A stretch of DNA of 64,000 nt, taken from the NCBI RefSeq assembly GCF_007994135.1, contig NZ_VLKF01000001.1, positions 3,162,001-3,226,000 on the forward strand, read 5' to 3'. The DNA is from Modestobacter roseus. GTDB lineage: Bacteria > Actinomycetota > Actinomycetes > Mycobacteriales > Geodermatophilaceae. The notes below the pieces were generated by a model. The model was not told the origin of the DNA and searched no databases. It saw only the letters and a program-made list of their open reading frames with translations. This document shows, in pieces, positions 51,492 through 59,815 of the stretch; positions within the stretch are counted from its first letter, which is position 1; every line of letters starts with the position of its first letter. The translations under genes were made by a program, and so were the position numbers.

Positions 51492-52094
51492 GTGGCGAAG
51501 ATCGCCGTCGTCTACTACTCGTCCACCGGCAACACCCACCAGCTGGCCGCCGCGCTCGCCGAGGGCGCCGCCGAGGCCGGAGCCGAGGTGCGGCTGCGCC
51601 GCGTGCCGGAGCTGGCGCCCGCCGAGGCGATCGCCGCCAACCCGATGTGGCAGGCGCACGTCGACGCGACGGCGGGTGAGGTCGAGGAGGCCACCCCCGC
51701 CGACATGGAGTGGGCCGACGGCTACGCGCTCGGCACGCCGACCCGCTTCGGCACGCCCGCCGCGCAGATGAAGCAGTTCATCGACACCCTCGGCGGGCTG
51801 TGGTTCCAGGGCAAGCTCGCCAACAAGGGCGCGACCGCGTTCACCAGCGCGCAGAACGTCCACGGTGGCAACGAGTCGACCATCCTGACGCTGTTCAACA
51901 TCTTCTCCCACTTCGGCGCGGTCATCGTGCCCCCGGGCTACACCGACCCGTTGCTGTTCGCCGCCGGCGGGAACCCCTACGGGGTGTCGACCGCCTCCGG
52001 CGGGGAGGCCGCCACCGCCTCCGACGCCGAGCTGGCCGCGGCCCGCTACCAGGGCCGGCGACTGGCCGAGGTGACCGCCAAGCTGGTCGCCTGA
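51492..52094 (+). CDS. wrbA: NAD(P)H:quinone oxidoreductase (flavodoxin family)
   Basis: 200 residues, GTG at 51492 after AGGAGT. The FMN phosphate loop YYSSTGNTHQLA opens the protein. GTPTRFGTPAAQMKQFIDTLGGLW and FTSAQNVHGGNESTILTLF are WrbA signatures, as is HFGAVIVPPGYTDP. A soluble two-electron quinone reductase that limits oxidative stress. Monocistronic, followed by a terminator. Confidence 0.95.
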   Translation: MAKIAVVYYSSTGNTHQLAAALAEGAAEAGAEVRLRRVPELAPAEAIAANPMWQAHVDATAGEVEEATPADMEWADGYALGTPTRFGTPAAQMKQFIDTLGGLWFQGKLANKGATAFTSAQNVHGGNESTILTLFNIFSHFGAVIVPPGYTDPLLFAAGGNPYGVSTASGGEAATASDAELAAARYQGRRLAEVTAKLVA

Positions 52095-52101
52095 GCCCGT
52101 T

Positions 52102-52133
52102 GCGGCGACCCGCCGACGCCGGTGGGTCGCCGC
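52102..52133 (+). terminator. wrbA terminator
   Basis: GCGGCGACCC and GGGTCGCCGC, a perfect 10-bp stem with a 12-base loop, seven bases past the stop. Confidence 0.75.
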
Positions 52134-52165
52134 GCCCGGCGGCCGCCCCGCCCTACGCTCCGGGC

Positions 52166-52504
52166 ATGCCGACCCAGCCCAGCCACCGGACCCGGTCGAC
52201 GGCCGCCGCGCTCGCCGCCGGCGCCCTGCTGCTCGCCCCCCTCACCGCGTGCAGCTTCAGCTCGGAGAACGTCTCCTGCGCCGACAACCGCTGCACGGTG
52301 TCCCTCTCCGGCGAGGGCGCCACCGCCACCCTGCTCGGCACCGAGGTCGCCTTCGGTGGCGTGCAGGACGGTCAGGCGACCCTGACGGTGGGCCAGACCT
52401 CGGTCTCCTGCGGTGAGGGTGACAGCGTCACGGCCGGGCCACTGGAGCTCAGCTGCACCTCGGTGGACGGCGACTCGGTCGAGCTGACCGCCTCGCTGGG
52501 CTGA
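52166..52504 (+). CDS. Small lipoprotein
   Basis: 112 residues, ATG at 52166. Signal with lipobox LTAC, then SFSSENVSCADNRCTVSLSGEG: two further Cys in CADNRC and another pair later (SVSCGEGD, LSCTSVDGD), suggesting two disulfides in a small beta fold. TACGCT plus six bases precedes the ATG, so probably leaderless. Function unknown. Confidence 0.78.
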   Translation: MPTQPSHRTRSTAAALAAGALLLAPLTACSFSSENVSCADNRCTVSLSGEGATATLLGTEVAFGGVQDGQATLTVGQTSVSCGEGDSVTAGPLELSCTSVDGDSVELTASLG

Positions 52505-52525
52505 CCCGGCACAGCAGCCCCGGAG

Positions 52526-53146
52526 TCAGGGGACCTTCGCCACGTCGACGACCAGCCGGGACGGGTCGCTCAGCGCGGACACCTGGAAGGGAACCTGCCC
52601 CGTGGTGCCGATCCAGGCCACCGACTGCCCCTCGAACGTCGCGTCGTAGACGACCCCCTCGACCGGCCCCGTGCCGGTCGCCACCGGGCCGCGGCCCAGC
52701 TCCTCGGCGCCGGTCTCGTAGGGGTAGCTCGTGCCGGTGAGGACCACCTGCAGGTACGCCTCCCCCGGGACGTCGACCGGCGCACCACTGCCCTGCGACG
52801 AGGGTGCGTCCACGTACTCGACCAGCCAGCCGGGGGTGCCGGTGCCGGCGAGCTCGAAGACCACGCGCTGGAACTCCTCGTGCTCCCCCACCCGCACCGA
52901 GGTGACGGTCAGCCCTTCGGCACCGGCCGGGTCGCCGCTGGCGGCCGCCGTGCCCGTGGGGGCGGGCTCGTCACCCTGCCCGGTGGTGGGGGCTGCGCTC
53001 GTCGTCACCGGGGCGCTGGACGTCGTGACGCCGGACGCGGCGGTGTCGGTGTCGGTCGACGCCGCCTGGCCACACCCGGCGAGGAGCAGGGCGGTGGCCA
53101 GCAGGACGGCGGAGCCGGCCCCACGGCACAGCGGGGAGATGCGCAC
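52526..53146 (-). CDS. AMIN-like domain lipoprotein
   Basis: 206 residues, GTG at 53146. Lipobox LLAGC, then a Ser/Thr/Ala-rich linker of about 55 residues. The C-terminal domain (LTVTSVRVGEHEEFQRVVFELAG, GEAYLQVVLTGTSYPY, PFQVSALSDPSRLVVDVA) is the AMIN-like beta fold seen in actinobacterial lipoproteins. Probably binds envelope polymers, by analogy with AMIN domains. It converges with 52166-52504. Confidence 0.85.
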   Translation of the reverse strand: MRISPLCRGAGSAVLLATALLLAGCGQAASTDTDTAASGVTTSSAPVTTSAAPTTGQGDEPAPTGTAAASGDPAGAEGLTVTSVRVGEHEEFQRVVFELAGTGTPGWLVEYVDAPSSQGSGAPVDVPGEAYLQVVLTGTSYPYETGAEELGRGPVATGTGPVEGVVYDATFEGQSVAWIGTTGQVPFQVSALSDPSRLVVDVAKVP

Positions 53147-53299
53147 GCCGCGATGCTGGCACGTCCGGACCGCGCGCCGGGGCTGCCACGCGGTCCGGGC
53201 GGACAGCCGTCGGCGGTGCGCCCGACAGGCCGACCGCCCCCCCGGTGCGAAGCACCCCCGCGGGGCATGTATGGTTCTCCATGCCTCCGGCGCTGATGA

Positions 53300-53372
53300 G
53301 CCCTCATCGTCTAGCGGTCCAGGACGCCGCCCTTTCAAGGCGGTAGCACGGGTTCGAACCCCGTTGGGGGCA
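53300..53372 (+). tRNA. tRNA-Glu (anticodon TTC)
   Basis: 73-base cloverleaf: acceptor GCCCTCA/TGGGGGC, anticodon loop CTTTCAA, T-arm CGGGTTCGAACCCCG, discriminator A. CCA not encoded. Confidence 0.97.
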
Positions 53373-53444
53373 CGCACGAACAGCACCACCAGAACACAGC
53401 AACACGGCACCACCGGAACACGGCACCACCAGAAGAACATGCAA

Positions 53445-53521
53445 GGCCCTGTAGCGCAGTTGGTTAGCGCGCCGCCCTGTCACGGCGGAGGTCGCGGGTT
53501 CGAGTCCCGTCAGGGTCGCCA
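53445..53521 (+). tRNA. tRNA-Asp (anticodon GTC)
   Basis: 77-base gene: acceptor GGCCCTG/CAGGGTC, anticodon loop CTGTCAC, T-arm GCGGGTTCGAGTCCCGT, discriminator G and an encoded CCA (53519-53521). Confidence 0.97.
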
Positions 53522-53552
53522 TCCGGCGCCCGGCACCAGCCGGGTCCGGTGG

Positions 53553-53626
53553 GGGCAGGTAGCTCAGTCGGTACGAGCGCTCGCCTGAAAAGCGAGAGGT
53601 CGGCGGTTCGACCCCGCCCCTGCCCA
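53553..53626 (+). tRNA. tRNA-Phe (anticodon GAA)
   Basis: 74-base cloverleaf: acceptor GGGCAGG/CCTGCCC, D-arm TAGCTCAGTCGG, anticodon loop CTGAAAA, T-arm GGCGGTTCGACCCCGCC, discriminator A. Confidence 0.97.
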
Positions 53627-53730
53627 CCCACTCCCCGTTCCGCGCGGCCCGTCGTCCGGTTGCGCACCTGACAGCCACTTCCTGGCGCGATCACAGTGAA
53701 CTCGCAGGATCGCCCGGCAGGGTCGCTGGC

Positions 53731-54474
53731 ATGACCACGAGCACCCCCTCGGCCCCGAGCTCCCGGGCCCAGCTGACCCGCCCCGACGGCAGCGCCCTGC
53801 GGGTGCTGGTCGTCGATGACGAGCCCTCCATCTGCGAGCTGCTGTCGATGGCGCTGCGCTACGAGGGCTGGGACGTGCGCACCGCGGCCGACGGGGCCGA
53901 GGCCGTCCGCACCGCGCGCGACTTCCGTCCCGACGCCGTCGTCCTGGACGTGGTGCTGCCGGACACGGACGGCCCGGAGGTGCTTCGCCGGCTGCGCGCG
54001 GACACCCCCCTGGTGCCGGTGGTCTTCCTCACCACCAAGGACGCCCTGGAGGACCGGATCGCCGGCCTCACCGCCGGTGGCGACGACTACGTCACCAAGC
54101 CGTTCAGCCTGGAGGAGGTCGCCGCCCGGCTGCGTGGCCTGCTGCGCCGCACCAGCCGCGCGGTCGCCGACGACGGCCTGCTGGTGGTCGGCGACCTCAC
54201 GCTGGACGAGGAGAGCCACGAGGTCACCCGCGGCGGTGCCGACATCCGCCTCACCGCCACCGAGTTCGAACTGCTGCGCTACCTCATGCGCAACCCCAAG
54301 CGGGTGCTGTCCAAGGCGCAGATCCTCGACCGGGTCTGGCAGTACGACTTCGGCGGCCAGGGCAACATCGTCGAGCTGTACATCTCCTACCTGCGCCGCA
54401 AGATCGACGCCGGCCGGACGCCGATGATCCACACGCTCCGTGGCGCCGGGTACGTGATCAAGCCCGCGGCGTGA
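53731..54474 (+). CDS. OmpR-family response regulator (no adjacent kinase)
   Basis: 247 residues, ATG at 53731. Receiver with acidic pair in VLVVDDEPS, phospho-acceptor Asp73 in VVLDVVLPDTDG and Lys in DDYVTKPFS; winged helix LTATEFELLRYLMRNPKRVLSKAQILDRVW and NIVELYISYLRRKID. It is a close paralogue of the regulator at 17304. Unlike that one, no histidine kinase follows: the next gene is convergent. The partner kinase must lie elsewhere. Confidence 0.92.
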   Translation: MTTSTPSAPSSRAQLTRPDGSALRVLVVDDEPSICELLSMALRYEGWDVRTAADGAEAVRTARDFRPDAVVLDVVLPDTDGPEVLRRLRADTPLVPVVFLTTKDALEDRIAGLTAGGDDYVTKPFSLEEVAARLRGLLRRTSRAVADDGLLVVGDLTLDEESHEVTRGGADIRLTATEFELLRYLMRNPKRVLSKAQILDRVWQYDFGGQGNIVELYISYLRRKIDAGRTPMIHTLRGAGYVIKPAA

Positions 54475-54533
54475 CCCGCTGACGCGTCTCGTCCCCGGCG
54501 GACGCGCCAGGACGGCCGCTGCCGGACCCGGGC

Positions 54534-55562
54534 TCAGACCGCCCGTGCGTCGGCGGAGACCTGGGCGTAGACCTGCGCGTGCAGCCGCCGCACCGCCTCC
54601 GCCTGCTCGATGCGCCACTGCCGGTCGACCCGCGGCGGCGCGGGCCGGGTGAGGGCCGCCACGACGGCGGAGTTCAACGAGGCGGCGTCCAGCCCGTCGC
54701 GGGGCTCGTTGCCGTAGACGACGACGTCGGACCACTGCTGGGTGTGGAAGCCACCGCCCGGCACGACCGCCCGGGTGCCGGCGTCCCGGCACAGCTCCAC
54801 CCAGCTGTCGTGCGTGCCCGATCGGTGGGGCAGCACCGAGACGTGCAGCTCCTGCAGGTACCGCACCCAGGCGGCCGGGTCCTCCGCCCAGCTGCCCCGC
54901 AGCTCCAGCTCCCCGGCAGCGGCGAGGGCGGCGAGCTCGGGCAGGCGGTCGGCGACGTCGACGTCGGGGTGCACGTCCACCCGTAGCCGCCCACCACCGG
55001 AGACGGCACCGGACAGCGCGGCCCGCACCAGCTCCACCGGTTCGGCCACCTCCGGCTCGAGCCGGCCCAGGTGCACGCCGACCAGCCGGGTCTCCCGGCC
55101 GATGTCGGGCGTGGGCGCCGCCAGGGACGGGTGGGCCACCACGATGGCGGTGCGGGCGAACCGGTCGGCGATCTCGTCGGCCGCGCCGGGGGTCAGCGTC
55201 AGGACCACCTCGGCGGTGGTGAGCAGCGACCTCAGGTGCGCCTGGTGCCGCCCCGGGGTCGAGCCGGTCGGTGGCCGCAGGTCGTGGACGGTGACCACCA
55301 GCGGCACCCCGGCCCGCCGGACCGCCGTGGTCCAGCGCTCCATCTCCGGGATCGAGAGGTGCTCGTAGCCGGCGTGCAGGTGCAGCACGTCGATCTCACC
55401 GGCGTGCGCGGCCAGGTGCTCGACGTCCAGCCACGGGCTGGGCGTGGCCTCGGGGCCGACCGGCACCACCGAGGCAGGCGAGACCGCCGCGACGTACGGG
55501 CTGCGAGCGGGGATGCTCGCCACCCGGGTGGCGGGCGCGCTCGGTCCAGACGCTGCGGTCAC
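54534..55562 (-). CDS. Glycosyltransferase-like protein (GT-B fold)
   Basis: 342 residues, GTG at 55562. The pattern IDVLHLHAGYEHLSIPEMERW and VPLVVTVHDLRPP is typical of the N-terminal half of GT4-type enzymes; VELVRAALSG and LHVSVLPHRSGTHDSWVELCRDAGTRAVVPGGG match the C-terminal nucleotide-sugar half. Slightly short for the family. Sugar and acceptor unknown; may act in surface polysaccharide assembly. Confidence 0.8.
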   Translation of the reverse strand: MTAASGPSAPATRVASIPARSPYVAAVSPASVVPVGPEATPSPWLDVEHLAAHAGEIDVLHLHAGYEHLSIPEMERWTTAVRRAGVPLVVTVHDLRPPTGSTPGRHQAHLRSLLTTAEVVLTLTPGAADEIADRFARTAIVVAHPSLAAPTPDIGRETRLVGVHLGRLEPEVAEPVELVRAALSGAVSGGGRLRVDVHPDVDVADRLPELAALAAAGELELRGSWAEDPAAWVRYLQELHVSVLPHRSGTHDSWVELCRDAGTRAVVPGGGFHTQQWSDVVVYGNEPRDGLDAASLNSAVVAALTRPAPPRVDRQWRIEQAEAVRRLHAQVYAQVSADARAV

Positions 55563-55798
55563 GCGGTCGTGCTCCTCCTGCGGTCGTGCACGGCGACAGG
55601 AGGGTGCGGCGCTCCTCGGCGGTCGGTGCGGTGGGCCTCTCAGCCTGCCGGACGCAACTACCCGGCGTGGTCGGGAGTCAACCCACAGCTCACCCGAGCG
55701 GGGGACCCGGGGACCGCGCGGCTGAGTGCGCCGGCCCCGTGCCGTCGGTTACGTTCCGCCCACCTGACCAGCACGGCGGGACGACGGGAGGCGCGCGG

Positions 55799-56434
55799 GT
55801 GGACGAGCACGGCGGACCGGTCGCGACGGCGGCCCCCGCGGTCCCCCACCCCCGCCGGCGCCGGGTCGACCCCCGGCTGATCGCCGCGGGGGTGCTGGTG
55901 GTGCTGCTCGCCCTCGGCGCCGGCGTGATGCTCGTGCTGCGCGGTCACCCGCTCACCGTCGACGGGCGCTACGTCACCGACCCGGCGGCGGTGCTCGCCG
56001 ACGCCGACCGGAGGTTCGCCGACTACGTCGACCAGCGCGCCGGAGCCCGCGGCCCGCAGAGCCGCTGCTGGTTCCAGCTCATCGACCCCGACGGCAGCGA
56101 GATCGCCCGGGAGCTGCGGTGCGGCCCGGTGCTCTTCGTCGGTGGCGACCCCGCGCGCAGCTGGCTGCGGTTCCCGCTGACCGCCACCCCGGCCGGCGGC
56201 GACGTCCGGCTGCGCCCGGCCGGCCTGCCCACGGACCCCGACCCGCAGGCCCTTGACGACGCCGGCCTGCTCTTCCACCCCGACGGGGCCAGCCCGCCGT
56301 CGGGCAGCGCCGGGCTGCGGGTGCCCGAGGTGCCGCGCGCCGAGCCGGGCTACACCGCTGTCGGCCCGTTCCCCACCCTGTCCTGGACGGCGCCCGCGGG
56401 CCCGCCCGGCTGGCCGGGCCCGCGGCCGCGGTGA
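55799..56434 (+). CDS. Membrane-anchored hypothetical protein (possibly N-terminal part of a split gene)
   Basis: 211 residues, GTG at 55799 after GGGAGG. A short basic cytoplasmic tail, one membrane helix (LIAAGVLVVLLALGAGVMLVL) and an external domain (RRFADYVDQRAGARGPQSRCWFQLID). The protein ends PTLSWTAPAGPPGWPGPRPR. The next ORF starts at the overlapping GTGA and would continue naturally if one base were missing in the G/C-rich stretch 56380-56430. Confidence 0.65.
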   Translation: MDEHGGPVATAAPAVPHPRRRRVDPRLIAAGVLVVLLALGAGVMLVLRGHPLTVDGRYVTDPAAVLADADRRFADYVDQRAGARGPQSRCWFQLIDPDGSEIARELRCGPVLFVGGDPARSWLRFPLTATPAGGDVRLRPAGLPTDPDPQALDDAGLLFHPDGASPPSGSAGLRVPEVPRAEPGYTAVGPFPTLSWTAPAGPPGWPGPRPR

Positions 56435-57210
56435 CGGTGACCGGGCTGGCCACGCCGGACGTCGTCGGCAGCGGCGACGCGGCCCGCCGTCCCGCCGAGG
56501 GCCAGCGGTTCCTGGCCGTCCGGTTCACGGTCGAGCCCGGCGAGGGCCGGTCGGCCACCCCGCCCGCCCTCAGCTACCAGGTCCCGGGGGCCGCGCCCGT
56601 GCCGGTGGCCCCGGCACTGGTCGCCCCGGGCAGCACGGTGGAGGCCGTGGTCGCCGTCCCCGCGGACGCGACGCAGGCCGACCTGGTGGTGCTCGACGAC
56701 GGGCTCGAGCAGCGGCTGTCACTGGTCGACGGCGCCCCCGGCCCGGGCAACGTGCAGGTGCTGGCCCGGACCCAGCGGACGGCGGAGGTGGGGGCGAGCC
56801 GGGAGACCGATGCCCTGTTCAGCGCGCCCGGCCGGGTACCGGCGACCTTCCCGGTCACGGTGCGCCTGGACGCGGCGACGCTGCAGTGGTTCGCCGGCCC
56901 CGACGGCTCGGTGCGCCCCCGCGACCCGGCCCGGGCCTACCTGGTGCTGGACGTGACCATGGCGCTGCCCGAGGGCGAGCCGGGCGCCGTCCCCGTCGAC
57001 CTGCTCACGCTGGTCCTGCCCGACGGCACCCGGCGCCCCGGGGTCGACCTCACCCGGTCCGCGGACCGGGTGCTGGCCGCCTTCGACGTCCCCGCCGGCT
57101 TCACCACCGGGGAGGTCGCCGTCCGGGGGCGGGCCACGTTCCCGGACGGGGTGACCGCCGACCTCGGCGCCGACGGGGTGCGGTTCCCCGTCACGATCCC
57201 GGCCGGCTGA
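56431..57210 (+). CDS. Beta-rich hypothetical protein (possibly C-terminal part of the preceding gene)
   Basis: 259 residues from GTG at 56431, which overlaps the previous stop by four bases. No signal peptide or membrane helix, yet it looks like tandem external beta domains (RFLAVRFTVEPGEG, QRLSLVDGAPGPGNVQVLAR, PVTVRLDAATLQWFAGPDGS). The DNA just before the GTG reads PAAA in this frame. A stand-alone coupled gene is possible; I favour one protein split by a frameshift. Confidence 0.6.
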   Translation: MTVTGLATPDVVGSGDAARRPAEGQRFLAVRFTVEPGEGRSATPPALSYQVPGAAPVPVAPALVAPGSTVEAVVAVPADATQADLVVLDDGLEQRLSLVDGAPGPGNVQVLARTQRTAEVGASRETDALFSAPGRVPATFPVTVRLDAATLQWFAGPDGSVRPRDPARAYLVLDVTMALPEGEPGAVPVDLLTLVLPDGTRRPGVDLTRSADRVLAAFDVPAGFTTGEVAVRGRATFPDGVTADLGADGVRFPVTIPAG

Positions 57211-57248
57211 CCCGCTGGTGGGGCCCGGCGGACGGGGACACCGCGCCG

Positions 57249-57854
57249 TCACCGATCGGTGATCGCCTCGGCGAGACGCCGGATCCCGTAGTCGAACGCC
57301 TCGTCGAGGTCGCCGCCCAGCCGGAAGGCACTGCTCAGTTCCATCAGGATGAAACCCGTCGCCCACGCCGTCACGGTGCGGGCCGCCTGGAGTGCGTGCC
57401 GGGGTCCTGCCAGCTCGGCGACCACGTCGAACAGCGGTGCGCTCGTCGCCGCCAGCAGCGCCGGGTCCAGCCTCAGGTCGCCCGGCGCGAAGACCAGCCG
57501 GAAGGCGGCGGGGCGGACCCGCGCGAACTCGCGCGCCGCCACGATGAGCGCTTCGAGCCGGGCCCGGGGATCGCCGACGGGAGCGCCGTCCCCGCCGGCG
57601 CCGACCGCCCGGGCCAGCCGCTCCCGCAGGTCGCCGAGCGCGGCCTCCGCGACCATCTCGATGAGCTCGTCGCGGTTGCGCAGCCGCTTGTACAACGACG
57701 GCGCCCGCACGCCGACCCGCGCCGCGACGGCCGCCATCGTCACGGCGGGGAGTCCGTCGGACTCGAGCAGGTCACCGGCGGCGGACACGATGGCGGAGAG
57801 GGACGTGCGGTCGGGGGTGGGCACACCGCCAATGTAGCTATTGCCCGTAGCCAT
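57249..57854 (-). CDS. TetR family transcriptional regulator, WHG-type C-terminus
   Basis: 201 residues from ATG at 57854; GTG at 57824 is the alternative. The ATG lies inside the operator and has no ribosome-binding site, which fits a leaderless message. HTH: VTMAAVAARVGVRAPSLYKRLRNRDELIEMV. The C-terminal part (FARVRPAAFRLVFAPGDLRL, TVTAWATGFILMELSSAF) is a WHG domain. It probably represses itself and the divergent metallo-hydrolase. Confidence 0.88.
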   Translation of the reverse strand: MATGNSYIGGVPTPDRTSLSAIVSAAGDLLESDGLPAVTMAAVAARVGVRAPSLYKRLRNRDELIEMVAEAALGDLRERLARAVGAGGDGAPVGDPRARLEALIVAAREFARVRPAAFRLVFAPGDLRLDPALLAATSAPLFDVVAELAGPRHALQAARTVTAWATGFILMELSSAFRLGGDLDEAFDYGIRRLAEAITDR

Positions 57855-57881
57855 GATGGCTAAGTATCATAGCCATCATGG
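57851..57881. promoter_or_regulatory. Large operator spanning both divergent start codons
   Basis: CCATGATGGCTA - AGTATCA - TAGCCATCATGG: perfect 12-bp arms. The left arm contains the TetR start (57854 to 57852, minus strand), the right arm the metallo-hydrolase ATG (57878). TATCAT (57865-57870) is a good -10 for the plus-strand gene, seven bases before its ATG. A weaker TAGCTA...TAGCCA copy lies at 57836-57854. Confidence 0.75.
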
Positions 57882-58591
57882 AACTCGCCCCCGGCCTCCA
57901 CCGCATCGGCAACGACCTCGTGGCCGCCCACCTCGTCGTGACCGACGAGGGCATCACCGCCATCGACGCCGGTCTCCCCGGCCACTGGCGCGACCTGGTC
58001 CGCGAGCTGACCGCCATCGGGCGGGAGCCCGCGGACATCCGCGGCGTCGTGCTCACCCATGGCGACTCCGACCACATCGGCTTCGCCGAGAGGCTGCGGC
58101 GCGACCACGGGGTGCCGGTGTTCGTGCACGCGGCTGACGCCGCCCGGGCCCGCGGTGAGGAGTCGAGCAAGCCCGCCTGGGGCGGCACCCGCCTGGGTCC
58201 GCTGGCGCGCTTCCTGGCCTACTCAGCCCGCAAGGGCGGGCTGCGCACCACCCACGTCGAGCAGGTGGTGGAGGTCGCCGACGGTCAGGTCCTCGACCTG
58301 CCCGGAGCCCCGGAGGTCCTCAACCTGCCCGGGCATTCACCCGGCAGCATCGCCGTCCACGTGCCCGAGGTCAGTGCCCTCTTCGTGGGCGACGCGCTCA
58401 CCACCGGCCACGTGCTCACCGGCCGGCAGGGGCCGCAGCCGGCACCGTTCACCGACGACCAGGCGACCGCGGCTGCCTCTCTCGCCCGGCTGGAGCCGCT
58501 GCAGGTGGACTGGGTGCTGCCCGGGCACGGTGCCCCGTGGCGGGGCGGCGTCCCCCAGCTGCTGGCGGCCTACCGCGCCGCAGCGGGCTGA
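57878..58591 (+). CDS. MBL-fold metallo-hydrolase
   Basis: 237 residues, ATG at 57878. The metal motif reads THGDSDHIG, an HxDxDH variant of HxHxDH, with later ligands in LPGHSPGSI, FVGDALTTG and LPGHGAPW. The usual second His is Asp, as in some actinobacterial members. Substrate unknown, perhaps a lactone or thioester. Controlled with the divergent TetR gene. Confidence 0.9.
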   Translation: MELAPGLHRIGNDLVAAHLVVTDEGITAIDAGLPGHWRDLVRELTAIGREPADIRGVVLTHGDSDHIGFAERLRRDHGVPVFVHAADAARARGEESSKPAWGGTRLGPLARFLAYSARKGGLRTTHVEQVVEVADGQVLDLPGAPEVLNLPGHSPGSIAVHVPEVSALFVGDALTTGHVLTGRQGPQPAPFTDDQATAAASLARLEPLQVDWVLPGHGAPWRGGVPQLLAAYRAAAG

Positions 58592-58613
58592 GTCGCCACC
58601 CCCGCAGCGGCGC

Positions 58614-59042
58614 TCACCCCTGGGCGCGCAGCTCCGCGAGGATCGGCTTGGCGACGGCGAGGGCGTGGTTGGCCGCCGGCACCCCCGCGTAGACCGCAGT
58701 GTGCAGGCAGACCTCGGCGATCTCCTCGTCGGTCAGCCCGTTGTGCACCGCCGCCTTCACGTGCAGCGCGAACTCGTCCCAGTGCCGCAGGGACGCGGTG
58801 ATCGCCAGGGTCAGCATGCTGCGCTGCCGCCGGTCCAGGCCGGGCCGCTGCCACAGGTCGCCCCAGGCGACCCGGGTGATGAAGTCCTGGAAGTCGGCGG
58901 TGAACGGGGTGACGCCGGCGACCGCGCGGTCCACGTGCGCGTCGCCGAGCACCTCCCGGCGCACCCGCATGCCGGCGGCGCGGCGCTGCTCGTCGGTCTC
59001 CAGCGGGTGGCCCTCGGTCCCCCGTGGGTGCTGCTCGGTCAC
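58614..59042 (-). CDS. pcaC: 4-carboxymuconolactone decarboxylase
   Basis: 142 residues, GTG at 59042 overlapping the pcaD stop. The AhpD-like CMD domain reads RRQRSMLTLAITASLRHWDEFALHVKAAVHNGLTDEEIAEV, with HTAVYAGVPAANHAL at the end. It removes CO2 from 4-carboxymuconolactone to give the enol-lactone used by PcaD. The N-terminal 30 residues are variable. Last gene of pcaHGBDC. Confidence 0.93.
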   Translation of the reverse strand: MTEQHPRGTEGHPLETDEQRRAAGMRVRREVLGDAHVDRAVAGVTPFTADFQDFITRVAWGDLWQRPGLDRRQRSMLTLAITASLRHWDEFALHVKAAVHNGLTDEEIAEVCLHTAVYAGVPAANHALAVAKPILAELRAQG

Positions 59043-59815
59043 AGTGCGCCTCCGGTGGCGTGCGCGATCAGCGCATCGGACACCTGGGGCACCCGCTCCA
59101 GGTTGGCCAGGTGGGCGGCCGGGCTCAGGCTCAGCAGCGTGGCGCCGGGCACCCCGTCGGCGATCGCCCGCTGGTGCTCCGGCGGCACGGCCTGGTCCTC
59201 CGCGCCGGAGACCACGAGCGTCGGCGCGGTGATCCGCCCGAGGTCTGCGCGCTGGTCCATGTGCTGGATCGCCGCACAGCAGCCGGCGTAGCCCTCGTCG
59301 TCGGCGGCGGCCACCATCGCCTGCAGCCGGGCCACCAGGTCCGGGTGCGCGGCGGCGTACGCCGGGGTGAGCCACCGGCTGACCACCGGCTCGGCGATCA
59401 CGGCCGTGCCCTGGGCGCGCACGGTGCGCGCCCGGTCGGCCCAGCTCTCGGCGTTGCCGGTGTACGCCGAGCTGCACAGCACCGCCAGCGTGAGCAGCCG
59501 CTGCGGCTCACGCACCGCCAGCCGCAGCCCGGTCATCCCGCCGATGGAGACCCCGGCGACGTGCGCCCGGGCCACCCCGAGCCGGTCCAGCAGCGCGACC
59601 ACGTCGTCGGCGAGGTCGTCGATCGTCGAGTCACCTCGCACCGACGGCGACCGCCCGTGCCCGCGGGTGTCGTAGCGGACCACCCGGAACCGCTCGGTCA
59701 GCGCCGGTACCTGCGGGTCCCACATGGACAGGTCCGTGCCCAGCGAGTTGGACAGCAGCATCACCGGTGCGTCGGCCGGCCCCTCGACGACGGCGTGCAC
59801 CTCGACGGCGGTCAT
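59039..59815 (-). CDS. pcaD: 3-oxoadipate enol-lactonase
   Basis: 258 residues, ATG at 59815 overlapping the pcaB stop (ATGA). Alpha/beta hydrolase with LLSNSLGTDLSMWDPQ, YDTRGHGRSPS, nucleophile GVSIGG, and late Asp/His in VSGAEDQAVPPEHQ and PAAHLANLERP-like ending. Opens the enol-lactone to beta-ketoadipate. Separate from pcaC here (in some actinobacteria they are fused as pcaL). Confidence 0.94.
   Translation of the reverse strand: MTAVEVHAVVEGPADAPVMLLSNSLGTDLSMWDPQVPALTERFRVVRYDTRGHGRSPSVRGDSTIDDLADDVVALLDRLGVARAHVAGVSIGGMTGLRLAVREPQRLLTLAVLCSSAYTGNAESWADRARTVRAQGTAVIAEPVVSRWLTPAYAAAHPDLVARLQAMVAAADDEGYAGCCAAIQHMDQRADLGRITAPTLVVSGAEDQAVPPEHQRAIADGVPGATLLSLSPAAHLANLERVPQVSDALIAHATGGAL

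Noticed and set aside
53300-53626. tRNA cluster as an integration site for a mobile element
   Set aside because: No integrase, no repeated tRNA 3' end and no change in composition on either side.
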